A stretch of 64,000 bases of DNA from Gloeomargarita sp. SKYG116 (GTDB lineage: Bacteria; Cyanobacteriota; Cyanobacteriia; Gloeomargaritales; Gloeomargaritaceae). The position numbers and the translations under genes are program-made. The notes beneath the pieces were generated by a model. The model saw nothing but the letters and a program-made list of their open reading frames with translations. It did no database searches and was not told the DNA's origin. Each line of letters starts with the position of its first letter. The first letter of the stretch is position 1. Positions 1-8,055 of this stretch are shown here, piece after piece. The stretch spans positions 1 to 64,000 of the forward strand of contig JANWVM010000007.1 in the NCBI GenBank assembly GCA_025056115.1, in the 5' to 3' direction.

Positions 1-117
1 CATGAGTTAGAGCGCTATCCCTTTCCCCAGGCCAATCGCCGCATTATTCAGGCTTTGTTAGAAATGGATGCGCGCCAAGTACAATCGAAGTGGACAGCAG
101 GGCAATCAGTGGACTAG
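1..117 (+). CDS. 3' end of an unidentified protein (partial)
   Basis: The first reading frame is open from the window edge to a TAG at 115-117 and encodes 38 residues, beginning HELERYPFPQ and ending AGQSVD. It stops 6 bp before lpxA on the same strand, so it is probably the preceding gene of the same operon. In cyanobacteria fabZ usually precedes lpxA, but this tail does not resemble the FabZ C-terminus. I do not recognise it. Confidence 0.55.
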   Translation, partial: HELERYPFPQANRRIIQALLEMDARQVQSKWTAGQSVD

Positions 118-123
118 TAACCA

Positions 124-936
124 GTGACGCTCATTCATGCAACGGCGGTGGTGCATTCGGGGGCGGACATTGACCCGACGGTGCAGATCGGCCCCTATGC
201 GGTGATTGGGGAACGGGTGAAGATTGGACCAGGGACAGTCATCGGCGCTCACGTGGTGATTGACGGTGATACGGAAATCGGGGCCAATAACCGCATTTTC
301 CCAGGAGCGTCCATCGGCCTGGAACCCCAAGATTTGAAGTACACGGGCGCCCCCAGTCGTGTCCGCATTGGCGATAACAACCTCATCCGCGAGTACGTGA
401 CAATCAACCGGGCCACTGGGGAAGGGGAAGAAACGGTTATTGGCAACCACAACCTGCTGATGGCCTATGTCCACGTGGCCCACAACTGCGTCCTGGAAAA
501 TGGGATTGTGATTGCCAACGGGGTGTCGCTGGCCGGGCACGTCCACATCGAATCGCGGGCGACGATTGGCGGCATGTTGGGCGTTCACCAGTTTGTGCGC
601 ATCGGGCGCTTGGCGATGGTAGGTGGTATGAGTCGCGTGGACCGGGACGTTCCTCCCTACATGCTGGTGGAAGGCCATCCGGCGCGGGTGCGGTCGCTGA
701 ACCGGGTGGGCCTGCAACGGGCGGGACTGGCGCAAGGGGAAGAAGGCCAAGCCTTAAAACAGGCGTTTCGGGTGCTCTATCGCTCCGGCTTGACCCTGAA
801 CCAGGCGCTGGAAAAATTGCAGCCCTTGACCGACCAGTACGAAACCCTGCGTCACTTGCACCAATTTTTGGTAGAGGCGCAGCAACCGGGTCGGCGTGGA
901 CCCACCCCAGGAACCAATGCCGAGGATTCTGATTAG
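124..936 (+). CDS. lpxA: Acyl-ACP--UDP-N-acetylglucosamine O-acyltransferase
   Basis: LpxA catalyses the first step of lipid A synthesis, moving a 3-hydroxyacyl chain from ACP to UDP-GlcNAc in the cytoplasm. The 270-residue product shows the left-handed beta-helix hexapeptide pattern from residue 1 to about 190 (IGPYAVIGE, IGPGTVIGAHVVIDG) and the LpxA-type segment with catalytic His in AYVHVAHNC. A helical C-terminal domain follows from about residue 195. The length matches the family. The start is GTG at 124, which gives the family N-terminus TLIHATAVV. The gene overlaps lpxB by 20 bp, so the two are co-transcribed and probably translationally coupled. Confidence 0.95.
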   Translation: MTLIHATAVVHSGADIDPTVQIGPYAVIGERVKIGPGTVIGAHVVIDGDTEIGANNRIFPGASIGLEPQDLKYTGAPSRVRIGDNNLIREYVTINRATGEGEETVIGNHNLLMAYVHVAHNCVLENGIVIANGVSLAGHVHIESRATIGGMLGVHQFVRIGRLAMVGGMSRVDRDVPPYMLVEGHPARVRSLNRVGLQRAGLAQGEEGQALKQAFRVLYRSGLTLNQALEKLQPLTDQYETLRHLHQFLVEAQQPGRRGPTPGTNAEDSD

Positions 937-2047
937 CACCGGCGAGGTGTCGGGCGACCTCCAGGGGGCATTGCTGATCCAGGCGCTGCGGCGATTGCGA
1001 CCGGACTTAGACATCCTGGCGGTTGGCGGCCAGCGAATGGCAAAAGCCGGCGCTAAACTCCTAGCTGACACTACCCAGATGGGTTCCATTGGCCTCATTG
1101 AGCATGTGCCTTTTGTCCTGCCAACGCTGCGGTTGCTATCTCGTCTCCGGCGACAATTGGCGTCCCAGCCCCCTGACGTGGTGGTGTTGATTGACTACGT
1201 GGGGTTCAACTTGCCCCTAGCCCGCCTGTGTAAACCGTGGGGGTGCCCGCTCATTTACTACATTGCGCCCCAGGAGTGGGTCTGGCCCACAGCAAACACC
1301 AAAGGTATCGTCGCGCTCATCGACCAGGTCTTGGCCGTTTTTCCCCAGGAGGCCGAGTATTATCGCCAGGTGGGTGTACCCCGCGTGGAGTGGGTGGGTC
1401 ATCCCCTGGTGGACGCGCTAGCCGCAGTGGAATCCCGTGCAACCGCCCGCTCAAGGCTAGGTATCGCCCCTGACCAAAAGATGGTGGTGTTGTTACCGGC
1501 GTCGCGGCGGCAGGAATTGCGTTACTTGTGGCCAGTGCTGGCAAAAACAGCGCAGCAGTTACAGCAGCAACAGCCGGATGTGGAATTCTGGCTACCTGTA
1601 GCTCTACCCCAATACCAGGCCCGTTTGCAGGCAGATGTGGAACGCCAGGGGTTACGGGCGCGGGTGGTGATGGAGAATCCCCAGCGGGTGATGGCGGCGG
1701 CGGACCTAGCGTTGACCAAATCGGGCACAGTGAATCTGGAACTGGCATTGTTAAACGTGCCCCAGTTGGTGGTGTACCGGGTGAGTCGCGTGACAGCCTG
1801 GTTAGCCCAGCATCTACTGCGGTTTCACATTGAGTACATGTCGCCGGTGAATCTCGTTGCCCAGCAGGCGATTGTTCCCGAATTTTTGCAGGAGCAGGCC
1901 TGCCCAGAGCGTCTATTACCCATCGCATTGGATTACTTGCGCCATCCCGACTCCGTGCGCCAGCGGTATCAGTTGTTTCGCCAAGCGCTGGGGCCAGCAG
2001 GCGCCACCCACCGGGCTGCTCAAGCCATTCTGAGTTACTGCCGCTAG
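917..2047 (+). CDS. lpxB: Lipid-A-disaccharide synthase
   Basis: LpxB is a GT19-family glycosyltransferase. It joins UDP-2,3-diacylglucosamine and lipid X into the lipid A disaccharide at the inner face of the cytoplasmic membrane. The protein opens with the family motif STGEVSGD and contains LIDYVGFN, YYIAPQEWVW and a C-terminal TKSGTVNLE nucleotide-sugar-binding motif. I chose ATG 917 (376 aa, MPRILIST) over the GTG at 896 because the family begins immediately before the first beta strand. It directly follows lpxA with an overlap. No lpxC, lpxD or fabZ is visible because the window starts here. Confidence 0.94.
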   Translation: MPRILISTGEVSGDLQGALLIQALRRLRPDLDILAVGGQRMAKAGAKLLADTTQMGSIGLIEHVPFVLPTLRLLSRLRRQLASQPPDVVVLIDYVGFNLPLARLCKPWGCPLIYYIAPQEWVWPTANTKGIVALIDQVLAVFPQEAEYYRQVGVPRVEWVGHPLVDALAAVESRATARSRLGIAPDQKMVVLLPASRRQELRYLWPVLAKTAQQLQQQQPDVEFWLPVALPQYQARLQADVERQGLRARVVMENPQRVMAAADLALTKSGTVNLELALLNVPQLVVYRVSRVTAWLAQHLLRFHIEYMSPVNLVAQQAIVPEFLQEQACPERLLPIALDYLRHPDSVRQRYQLFRQALGPAGATHRAAQAILSYCR

Positions 2048-2115
2048 GATACCTGTCACCTAAGCCTTTGACCCCCAGGCATTAAACTAAAGTTAAACCT
2101 GGTTCTTGTGAGGAA

Positions 2116-3879
2116 ATGCGTCCCCCGCTAGCAACCCATACTGTTTTACAAAACCGCTACCGGATTGTGCGGGTGTTGGGGCAAGGCGGGTTTGGTCGTA
2201 CCTATTTAGCCCAAGATTTGAATCGTTTTAATGAATACTGCGTCCTCAAGGAATTTGTGCCTGCCCGCGGCGAACCTCACCAAATCGAAAAAGCCAAGGA
2301 ATTATTCAAGCGAGAAGCAGCGGTTTTGTATCAACTGCGGCACCCACAAATCCCCCAATTTCACGCCCTGTTTGAGCAGGAACAACGGCTATTCCTGGTG
2401 CAGGACTACGTGGAAGGGAAAAACTACCGTACTCTGTTGGCAGAACGCCTGCGCCGGGGCCAAACCTTCACCGAAGCCGAAGTGCGCGACTTGCTGTGTA
2501 AAGTCCTGCCCGTATTGGACTATATCCACAGTCGCGGCGTGATTCACCGGGATATTTCTCCGGATAACTTAATGCTGCGGCAAAAAGACCAGATGCCGGT
2601 GTTGATTGATTTTGGGGTGGTCAAAGATATTGCCAGCCGGCTGCAAGCGTCGGGCGCCACATCGGTCGGGAAATTGGGTTATGCGCCGTCGGAACAATTG
2701 CAAACGGGCCGCGTGTATCCTGCCAGTGACCTGTACACCTTGGCCGTGACCGTCCTGGTGCTTCTGACTGGCTGCGAACCCCAGGAGTTGTACGACGACC
2801 GCACCTTAACTTGGCGCTGGCAAGAACGGGTCAGCCTCAGTCCCCACTTCACCCAGGTGTTACAGAAAATGCTCAGCCACCGGCCTGGCGACCGTTACCA
2901 ATCGGCAAAGGAAGTGCTGCAAGCGCTGGGAGAAACGCCTGCTACCAACGTCACCAGCCCCGAATTGCCTCCAGTGAACACCGGTCCCACGGTGGTAGCT
3001 CGTCCTGTCAGTCCCCCGCCAGCAGTCGCGCCAGTCGTGTATAGCGCCCGGCCCATGGTCACTGCGCCCAAACCCAGCGCCTGGGAAAGCCCGATTGTGT
3101 TGGCCTTGGTGAGTGTGGTGTTAGTCTTGGGCACTGGCACCTTGTCCTGGTTCGTAGTGAGTTGGCTGATGCAGCGCCCCCCTGCAACTCCACCGGTTTG
3201 GGACCAACCAGCTGCTACCCCGACGCCATCGCCATCGCCAACAACAGGCCCATCCCCACCGCCGCTCCAGTTCAATCTCTCCCTTCAGACCGGCACAGAG
3301 ACCCAACTAGAACAAACCCTGGCTCCTGGTCAAACCCACACTTATATCTTTTCCCTAGCCAAACCTCAGCAACTTCGGATTAGTTTTGCCGGCGAGCACC
3401 TCTCCAGCGTTTTGTTGACCCCTGACCAGCGCAGCCTCCCCCTCGCTGCCACCTGGCAAGAGCCACTCACTGCCGGTATCTATCGCTTACAAGTGACCAA
3501 TCCGACCGACCGTCCTCGCCCCTACCGCTTGTCCCTGCTGCTGAGCGAGTTGCCACCGCCAGCCCCCACACTAGAGGACATCCCCATTACCCTAGCGGAA
3601 GGCGCAACCCAGACCAAGGTTACCACCCGCGTCACCCCAACCCAGGGCAAGCGTTTTCTATTCACCGCTCCACCCGACCAGGGATTACTGGTGGAACTTC
3701 AAAGCAGCGGGATGGCCACCCTCACCTGTCGCACACCTGATGGCCGAATCATTGCTGCTCAGACTCTTTATTGCACCGCCCAGCCCACTATGAGCGGCAC
3801 CTATAGCTTTGATGTCACCAGCACTGATGCAACAACGGTCACCCTGATCCTGCAATTACAGCCCCCAGCAGGGAGTTAA
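2116..3879 (+). CDS. Membrane-anchored Ser/Thr protein kinase with C-terminal beta-domain
   Basis: This 587-residue protein has a cytoplasmic eukaryotic-type kinase domain (about residues 15-275), a Pro/Thr/Ala-rich linker, one membrane span (about 326-352, rich in V/L/T), a second Pro/Thr/Ser linker and a roughly 200-residue beta-rich C-terminal part. The C-terminal part resembles tandem bacterial pre-peptidase (PPC-like) domains and is probably extracytoplasmic. The glycine loop is GQGGFGRTY, the ATP lysine lies in CVLKEF and DFG is intact. The catalytic loop reads HRDISPDN, with Ser where most kinases have Lys. This variant occurs in some bacterial kinases, so activity is likely but unproven. 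The stop codon overlaps psbY on the other strand. Confidence 0.9.
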   Translation: MRPPLATHTVLQNRYRIVRVLGQGGFGRTYLAQDLNRFNEYCVLKEFVPARGEPHQIEKAKELFKREAAVLYQLRHPQIPQFHALFEQEQRLFLVQDYVEGKNYRTLLAERLRRGQTFTEAEVRDLLCKVLPVLDYIHSRGVIHRDISPDNLMLRQKDQMPVLIDFGVVKDIASRLQASGATSVGKLGYAPSEQLQTGRVYPASDLYTLAVTVLVLLTGCEPQELYDDRTLTWRWQERVSLSPHFTQVLQKMLSHRPGDRYQSAKEVLQALGETPATNVTSPELPPVNTGPTVVARPVSPPPAVAPVVYSARPMVTAPKPSAWESPIVLALVSVVLVLGTGTLSWFVVSWLMQRPPATPPVWDQPAATPTPSPSPTTGPSPPPLQFNLSLQTGTETQLEQTLAPGQTHTYIFSLAKPQQLRISFAGEHLSSVLLTPDQRSLPLAATWQEPLTAGIYRLQVTNPTDRPRPYRLSLLLSELPPPAPTLEDIPITLAEGATQTKVTTRVTPTQGKRFLFTAPPDQGLLVELQSSGMATLTCRTPDGRIIAAQTLYCTAQPTMSGTYSFDVTSTDATTVTLILQLQPPAGS

Positions 3880-3998
3880 GCCTTCCGGTTCATCCGTTCC
3901 CACTGTTGCAACGCCGCGCCTGCAATGTTAAACGCCGCCCAGCCTGCTGCTACGATTACCGGACCTAGCACCACCAAAATCCGCCAGTCAAAGTCCAT
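3876..3998 (-). CDS. psbY: Photosystem II protein Y
   Basis: This 40-residue single-span protein starts [20 protein letters not shown] and continues [10 protein letters not shown], which is the cyanobacterial PsbY pattern (short acidic N-terminus, DWR, one hydrophobic helix, basic tail). PsbY is a small peripheral subunit of photosystem II near cytochrome b559. The start ATG is preceded by a strong Shine-Dalgarno (GAGGAGG) 6-7 bases upstream. The last codons overlap the convergent kinase gene by 4 bp. Confidence 0.9.
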   Translation of the reverse strand: MDFDWRILVVLGPVIVAAGWAAFNIAGAALQQWERMNRKA

Positions 3999-4340
3999 CA
4001 CTTTCCTCCTCTCTGTAGGCTTTCCATCTACTAATTTAGCTGTAATTAGACCTCCCTGCTTACGTCACACAAGAGCAGCAAGAGCACGCGCCCGCTATCC
4101 AGTCCCATGTTGAGCAACAGCGTAAAGCACCCTCGTGTGTTAACTTAAATAGTGACAGAACTTATTTTGAGTACCTTCCAAGTAGGGGAGATACATCTCT
4201 TGGGTGGGTAGTATAGCCCGCGGGCGTCTGGAGTTGAGCGTTCAGCGGGTACTCCCCCGGCGAGGAGTAAGTGTGACTAGTTGCTTTCTGCAGGAATACC
4301 AGATTCTTGCCTTGACTGTCTGCCTCCAGGAGGCGCAGCG
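3999..4340. other. Intergenic region between psbY and phosphoribosyltransferase
   Basis: This 342-bp non-coding stretch must hold the divergent promoters of psbY and the downstream phosphoribosyltransferase. A short hairpin TACTCC/GGAGTA lies at about 4250-4269. A 10-mer TTGAGTACCT at about 4169 recurs just after the next gene at about 5022. No recognised RNA family or good ORF was seen. Confidence 0.5.
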
Positions 4341-5024
4341 ATGAAGCTATCCACATTTGCCAATCGTGCGGCAGCCGGACGCCAGTTAGCCCAACGGCTC
4401 AAGCATTATGCCGGTCACCCGGAGGGCATTGTGCTGGCGTTGCCGCGCGGCGGTGTACCGGTCGGGGCCGAAATCGCCCAATCTCTCCAGTTACCGCTCG
4501 ATGTACTCGTGGTGCGCAAGCTGGGTGTACCGGGACAACCAGAGCTGGCCATGGGCGCTATCGGTAACGGCCAAGTCGTGCTGTGGCATCGGTTAATCGA
4601 GGAACTGGGCATTACTGACACGGAAATCAAGGCTGCGATTGCCAAGGAAACTCAGGAAGTCCATCGCCGCGAACAATGCTACCGTGCTGGCAACCCACCG
4701 CTTGAGCTACACAACCGTGTGGTGCTTCTGGTTGACGACGGCGTAGCTACCGGCGCAACGATGCTAGTGGCCGTGCATGTTGTCCGCCAACACCAACCGG
4801 CGCGTGTGGTGGTCGCTGCACCCGTCATTGCCTTGGAGAGCCTGGCGACCCTGCGTCGAGAAGCCGATGAGGTGGTTCACTTGGTCGCACCGCTAGAGCT
4901 AGACGGCGTTGGCCTGTGGTATGACGACTTCCGGCAGTTAACCGACGCAGAGGTTATCGAAACGCTAGAGCGTTTACGTCGCCCATCGGGCAATCTAGAG
5001 CAGGGTCAACAATGTCTTTCTTGA
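4341..5024 (+). CDS. Phosphoribosyltransferase family protein
   Basis: The 227-residue product is a type I PRTase-fold protein. The PRPP-binding loop is VVLLVDDGVATGATM (residues about 125-140), and an upstream ALPRGGVPVGAEIA segment is typical of the family annotated as 'phosphoribosyltransferase' next to dienelactone hydrolases or erythromycin esterases. The exact substrate cannot be read from sequence. Start ATG 4341 has GGAGG eight bases upstream, and the longer in-frame extension from 4281 lacks family similarity. The gene stands alone between psbY and an insertion-sequence scar. Confidence 0.85.
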   Translation: MKLSTFANRAAAGRQLAQRLKHYAGHPEGIVLALPRGGVPVGAEIAQSLQLPLDVLVVRKLGVPGQPELAMGAIGNGQVVLWHRLIEELGITDTEIKAAIAKETQEVHRREQCYRAGNPPLELHNRVVLLVDDGVATGATMLVAVHVVRQHQPARVVVAAPVIALESLATLRREADEVVHLVAPLELDGVGLWYDDFRQLTDAEVIETLERLRRPSGNLEQGQQCLS

Positions 5025-5164
5025 GTACCTAGCATGGGTAGATAACTTGGTTGTACAGCTAAGCCTTGGGTTGTCAGCGAGAACCAACGACAAGGCTGCA
5101 CGATGACTAACCTTGATAACTTGGCCATGTAACCCAGCCGTTTTAATTTGTGTAGAGAAAGAAC

Positions 5165-5266
5165 TATAGCTAAGCCACTTCAGTGTGTTAGAGAGATGAG
5201 AGAAAAACCAAAGGTGGGATATGCCCTGCGATCCAAGGGATGACAACCACAGATAGCTCAGCTATA
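5165..5266 (-). repeat. MITE-like repeat, copy 1
   Basis: This roughly 102-bp element is bounded by imperfect terminal inverted repeats TATAGCTAAGC and GCTCAGCTATA. Read on the minus strand, its interior (core CCACCTTTGGTTTTTCTCTC) aligns almost without gaps to a second copy at 21923-22026 on the plus strand and more weakly to a third at about 21800-21900. It has no coding capacity. It lies at the distal edge of a decayed IS1-like element. Confidence 0.75.
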
Positions 5267-5339
5267 ACAACGGCAATTGCAATCCAAGAAAAACACAGAA
5301 TGTTTGACATGAGTGACGGCTGGAATCCTTGTGTTTGCA

Positions 5340-5972
5340 GCCTTGATTCCTGCCTAACCGAGACAAACTGACTGTTTTCAGCCATAGTCAAGCGACTAAC
5401 TCGCTGCCTAAGAGTGTTGTTGCAGCGCTCAATCCAGGACGTCCTACTACTTCCTTTGGCACCGGCTTCGTGTTGAGATTTCGGAATCACCTGCCGATAA
5501 ACTGACCAAGAATCAGTATAAAATTTTGCCCGTTTTTGCAAAACAATCGGCACTCTCTTCTATAACTTTTTTGCTGTCTCTGTGCTTCTGTCTCCCACAC
5601 AGGCGGCTACCATCATACGTGTCTTCCTCTCGAGAATTACCCAGAGCCACTGGAGATGCTTTTTTGAGCCGCAAAACGACCATATCTCGTCGCATTCCAG
5701 CTCTATCTCTTCATCGTCACCGAGCTGAATATCCATCATTTCTGACGTATAAATTGCCTTTGGCTTTACATATTTATACAGCCAAGATTGTGAAATGCCA
5801 GTCACCCGTGAGATGGCGGCAATTGAGAGTCGCTCTAGCAGTTACCCTTGGGCTTGAGAAATGTATTTCTTCTGAGCTTCAGGCGTAAATTGCCGATGGC
5901 TGTTTTCCATTATGGATACGACCGTACTTCACAATCTTTTGAGACTGGCAACGGGGGCAAGTAACTGTACTT
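5340..5972 (-). pseudogene. Decayed IS1-family transposase
   Basis: Fragments match the IS1-like transposases common in cyanobacteria, in order on the minus strand. The first is an N-terminal zinc-finger part CPRCQSQKIVKYGRIHNGKQ, then a frameshift into RQFTPEAQKKYISQAQG, a TAA stop, and ISRVTGISQSWLYKYV. Next come the catalytic DDE-type segment IELECDEIWSF and VGDRSTETAKKL, a TAG where the family usually has Trp, then AKFYTDSWSVYRQVIP and WIERCNNTLRQRVSRL. Two in-frame stops, one frameshift and a lost C-terminus make it non-functional. Terminal inverted repeats could not be defined. Confidence 0.85.
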
Positions 5973-6272
5973 ATGGTTTCACCCAAATCCGACTACACCT
6001 ATTTTAACCATTACAAGAACAGGACTACCGGGGTTGAGTTGGCAATCATTTCACTTGCTGTTGACCAGATTGTGGATAATGTGATAACGCCTAGAATTTT
6101 AGGAAATTTAACTGGCTTAAATCCCGTTTGGGTTCTACTTTCATTGCTGATTGGTTCTCAGGTGGCTAGTGTTGTGGGAGTCCTACTGGCTGTGCCTCTA
6201 GCAGGATTGCTGAAACGTATCTTTGCCGAGTTTCTGCAAGCGCCACTCTCTCCAAAAGAAACGGTGGAATAA
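5973..6272 (+). pseudogene. C-terminal remnant of an AI-2E family transporter
   Basis: From about residue 20, the 99-residue reading frame has the C-terminal signature of AI-2E/PerM-type membrane permeases (VDQIVDNVITPRILGN, LTGLNPVWVLLSLLIG, GVLLAVPLAG). These proteins normally have about 340-370 residues and 7-8 membrane spans, and only the last two or three spans remain. The homologous frame begins exactly where the IS1-like remnant ends. The simplest reading is that the insertion, with an accompanying deletion, removed the 5' two-thirds of the gene. No N-terminal half is found in the window. Confidence 0.8.
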
Positions 6273-6326
6273 AAAGAACGGGGCTTTACCATGCGCCCGT
6301 CCCTATGACAGGGTTATTCTCTAGCC

Positions 6327-6842
6327 TCAGTAGGCATCCTGCAACTCGTAGAAATCGGGAGTGATGTAGTCCTTGCGCATGGGCCAGCCCACCCAATCCT
6401 CCGGCAACAAAATCCGTTTCAGGTGGGGGTGCCCGATGTACTCGATGCCGTAGAAGTCGTAGGTTTCTCGCTCCTGCCAGTCCGCCGCCCGCCAAATCCA
6501 ATAAACAGATGGCACTTTGGGGTCATGGCGGGGCAAGAACACCTTCACGCACACTTCCTCAGGCCGGTCAGCATTGTCTGTTAGCTTTACTAGGTAGTAG
6601 AAACTCACCAGGTCTTGCCCTGGCCCCACGTCGTAACCCCCCTGGCAGCGCAAGTAATTGAACCCGTAGCCGTAGAGCGCTGTGGCGATGGGCAGGAGTA
6701 CTTCCCGTTCCACCCGCAGGATTTCCACCCCCTGGTGGTCCCGCCCCATATACGTGTGTTCAAACCCCTGCTCGGTCAGCCATCGGGAAATTGGGCCGAC
6801 TTCTACTGGAGCCAGCGGGCTTTGTTCAGACGCTTCCACCAC
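6327..6842 (-). CDS. ndhJ: NAD(P)H-quinone oxidoreductase subunit J
   Basis: NdhJ is the NuoC-like subunit in the peripheral arm of the thylakoid NDH-1 complex, which serves respiration and cyclic electron flow. The 171-residue protein carries the family signature [16 protein letters not shown] and ends [18 protein letters not shown], as in cyanobacterial orthologues. Its start overlaps the end of ndhK by 17 bp. It is last in the ndhC-ndhK-ndhJ operon on the minus strand, the conserved cyanobacterial and chloroplast order. Confidence 0.96.
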   Translation of the reverse strand: MVEASEQSPLAPVEVGPISRWLTEQGFEHTYMGRDHQGVEILRVEREVLLPIATALYGYGFNYLRCQGGYDVGPGQDLVSFYYLVKLTDNADRPEEVCVKVFLPRHDPKVPSVYWIWRAADWQERETYDFYGIEYIGHPHLKRILLPEDWVGWPMRKDYITPDFYELQDAY

Positions 6843-7554
6843 TCGGCACCTCCTGTACTTGCCCCTGCAACGCTGGCGGGACGGGCATTCCCATCGCTTG
6901 GGCCAGTTCCTTAGGCGGCGCTTGCCGGGTCGGGCTTTGCAGGTATTGACCCGTATGCACCGGCGGCACCACCTTCAATTCGTGTTTGACCGTAAAGTAA
7001 CGGTGCGTTTGCTCGTACAACCGCCGTTCCCGCGCATCCTCCTGAGCAATCTTTTTGCGCAACTTGATGATGGCGTCAATGATCGCCTCGGGCTTGGGCG
7101 GGCAACCCGGCAGATACACATCCACCGGAATCACCTTATCCACACCCCGCACCACGGTGTAGGAATCTGTACTGAACATTCCCCCCGTAATCGTGCAGGC
7201 TCCCATGGCAATCACGTATTTGGGGTCCGGCATTTGTTCATACAACCGCACCAGCGCCGGGGCCATCTTCATCGTGATCGTGCCCGCCGTGATAATCAAG
7301 TCGGCCTGCCGAGGACTGGAACGAGGAATCAACCCAAACCGGTCAAAGTCAAACCGCGACCCAATCAGGGCGGCAAACTCGATAAAGCAACAACTCGTAC
7401 CATACAACAAGGGCCATAAACTCGATAAGCGCGCCCAATCATACAGGTCATTCAGGGTGGTAAGAATGACGTTATTGGCCAAATCTTGGGTAACTTGGGG
7501 ACGGTCCACCGGATTCAGAATTTTGGCCTCCCCAAACGTCGGCGTCATGACCAT
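6826..7554 (-). CDS. ndhK: NAD(P)H-quinone oxidoreductase subunit K
   Basis: NdhK is the NuoB-like subunit that holds the N2-type [4Fe-4S] cluster of NDH-1. The ligand cysteines are visible as the CC pair in GTSCCFIEF, the Cys in GACTITGGM and the Cys in [10 protein letters not shown]. The segment [20 protein letters not shown] is the family hallmark. ATG 7554 has GGAG about 7 bases upstream, giving 242 aa. ATG 7548 forms an ATGA overlap with the ndhC stop and ATG 7575 is also possible. A roughly 40-residue variable C-terminal tail follows the conserved core. The gene overlaps both ndhC and ndhJ. Confidence 0.95.
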   Translation of the reverse strand: MVMTPTFGEAKILNPVDRPQVTQDLANNVILTTLNDLYDWARLSSLWPLLYGTSCCFIEFAALIGSRFDFDRFGLIPRSSPRQADLIITAGTITMKMAPALVRLYEQMPDPKYVIAMGACTITGGMFSTDSYTVVRGVDKVIPVDVYLPGCPPKPEAIIDAIIKLRKKIAQEDARERRLYEQTHRYFTVKHELKVVPPVHTGQYLQSPTRQAPPKELAQAMGMPVPPALQGQVQEVPSGGSV

Positions 7555-7907
7555 TCCAAAGCTCCTTTGCGCCAAGCATAAACCAGTGCAATTACCAGGA
7601 TAGCAATAAAAATTAAAGCTTCCACAAACGCCAGTAATCCGAGTTGGTTAAACGCCACCGCCCAGGGGTAGAGAAATACGGTCTCCACATCAAACACCAC
7701 AAACACCAGGGCAAACATGTAGTAACGAATATTAAATTGCACCCAGGCTTCCCCTAGCGGTTCCATGCCCGATTCGTAATTGGTGCGACGTTCGGGACCC
7801 GTGCCTTTAGGGCGCAACCAGGCTGATAAACCCAAAGCCGCAATCGGCACCAGACTGCACACCAGCAAAAACATCAGCAGGTAATCATAACCCCGCAACT
7901 CTAACAC
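7545..7907 (-). CDS. ndhC: NAD(P)H-quinone oxidoreductase subunit 3
   Basis: NdhC is the NuoA-like three-helix membrane subunit of NDH-1. The family motif [12 protein letters not shown] and the [12 protein letters not shown] segment are both present. The start is taken as GTG 7907 ([12 protein letters not shown]), which gives the usual 120 residues; an ATG 27 bases further upstream would add a non-homologous leader. It is first in the ndhCKJ operon, and its 3' end overlaps ndhK. Confidence 0.94.
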   Translation of the reverse strand: MLELRGYDYLLMFLLVCSLVPIAALGLSAWLRPKGTGPERRTNYESGMEPLGEAWVQFNIRYYMFALVFVVFDVETVFLYPWAVAFNQLGLLAFVEALIFIAILVIALVYAWRKGALEWS

Positions 7908-7997
7908 GATGAGCCACCTTTCGACACAACCCATCTCCCATCATGCCACAGTCGGCTCTGGTGTGCAGAAAATTCCTGCTGCGCGTTTGGCCAGTCA

Positions 7998-8026
7998 TTG
8001 GGTACGTCCGTAGCAGGGGTTAAGAT
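7998..8026 (+). promoter_or_regulatory. Predicted sigma-70 promoter of the kinase-WD40 gene
   Basis: TTGGGT (7998-8003) and TAAGAT (8021-8026) are separated by 17 bp. They lie 30 bp before the ATG at 8056 in the divergent region shared with ndhC. The assignment is by consensus match only. Confidence 0.45.
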
Positions 8027-8055
8027 AAAAGTGGTCGGCCACCCCCTAACCCCTT

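Noticed and set aside
1317-1928. 203-codon minus-strand frame inside lpxB
   Set aside because: Low-complexity Pro/Thr-rich translation opposite a conserved enzyme gene.
4169-5031. 10-mer TTGAGTACCT flanking the phosphoribosyltransferase as attachment sites or target duplications
   Set aside because: Two occurrences of a 10-mer about 850 bp apart, with only weak similarity beyond it and no integrase or composition shift.
5063-5098. Stem-loop AGCCTTG/CAAGGCT after the phosphoribosyltransferase as a terminator
   Set aside because: A 7-bp stem with a large loop and no T-run following on either strand.
5973-6272. A complete small membrane protein
   Set aside because: The sequence is only the C-terminal signature of a much larger AI-2E permease and begins at an insertion junction, so it was called a remnant.
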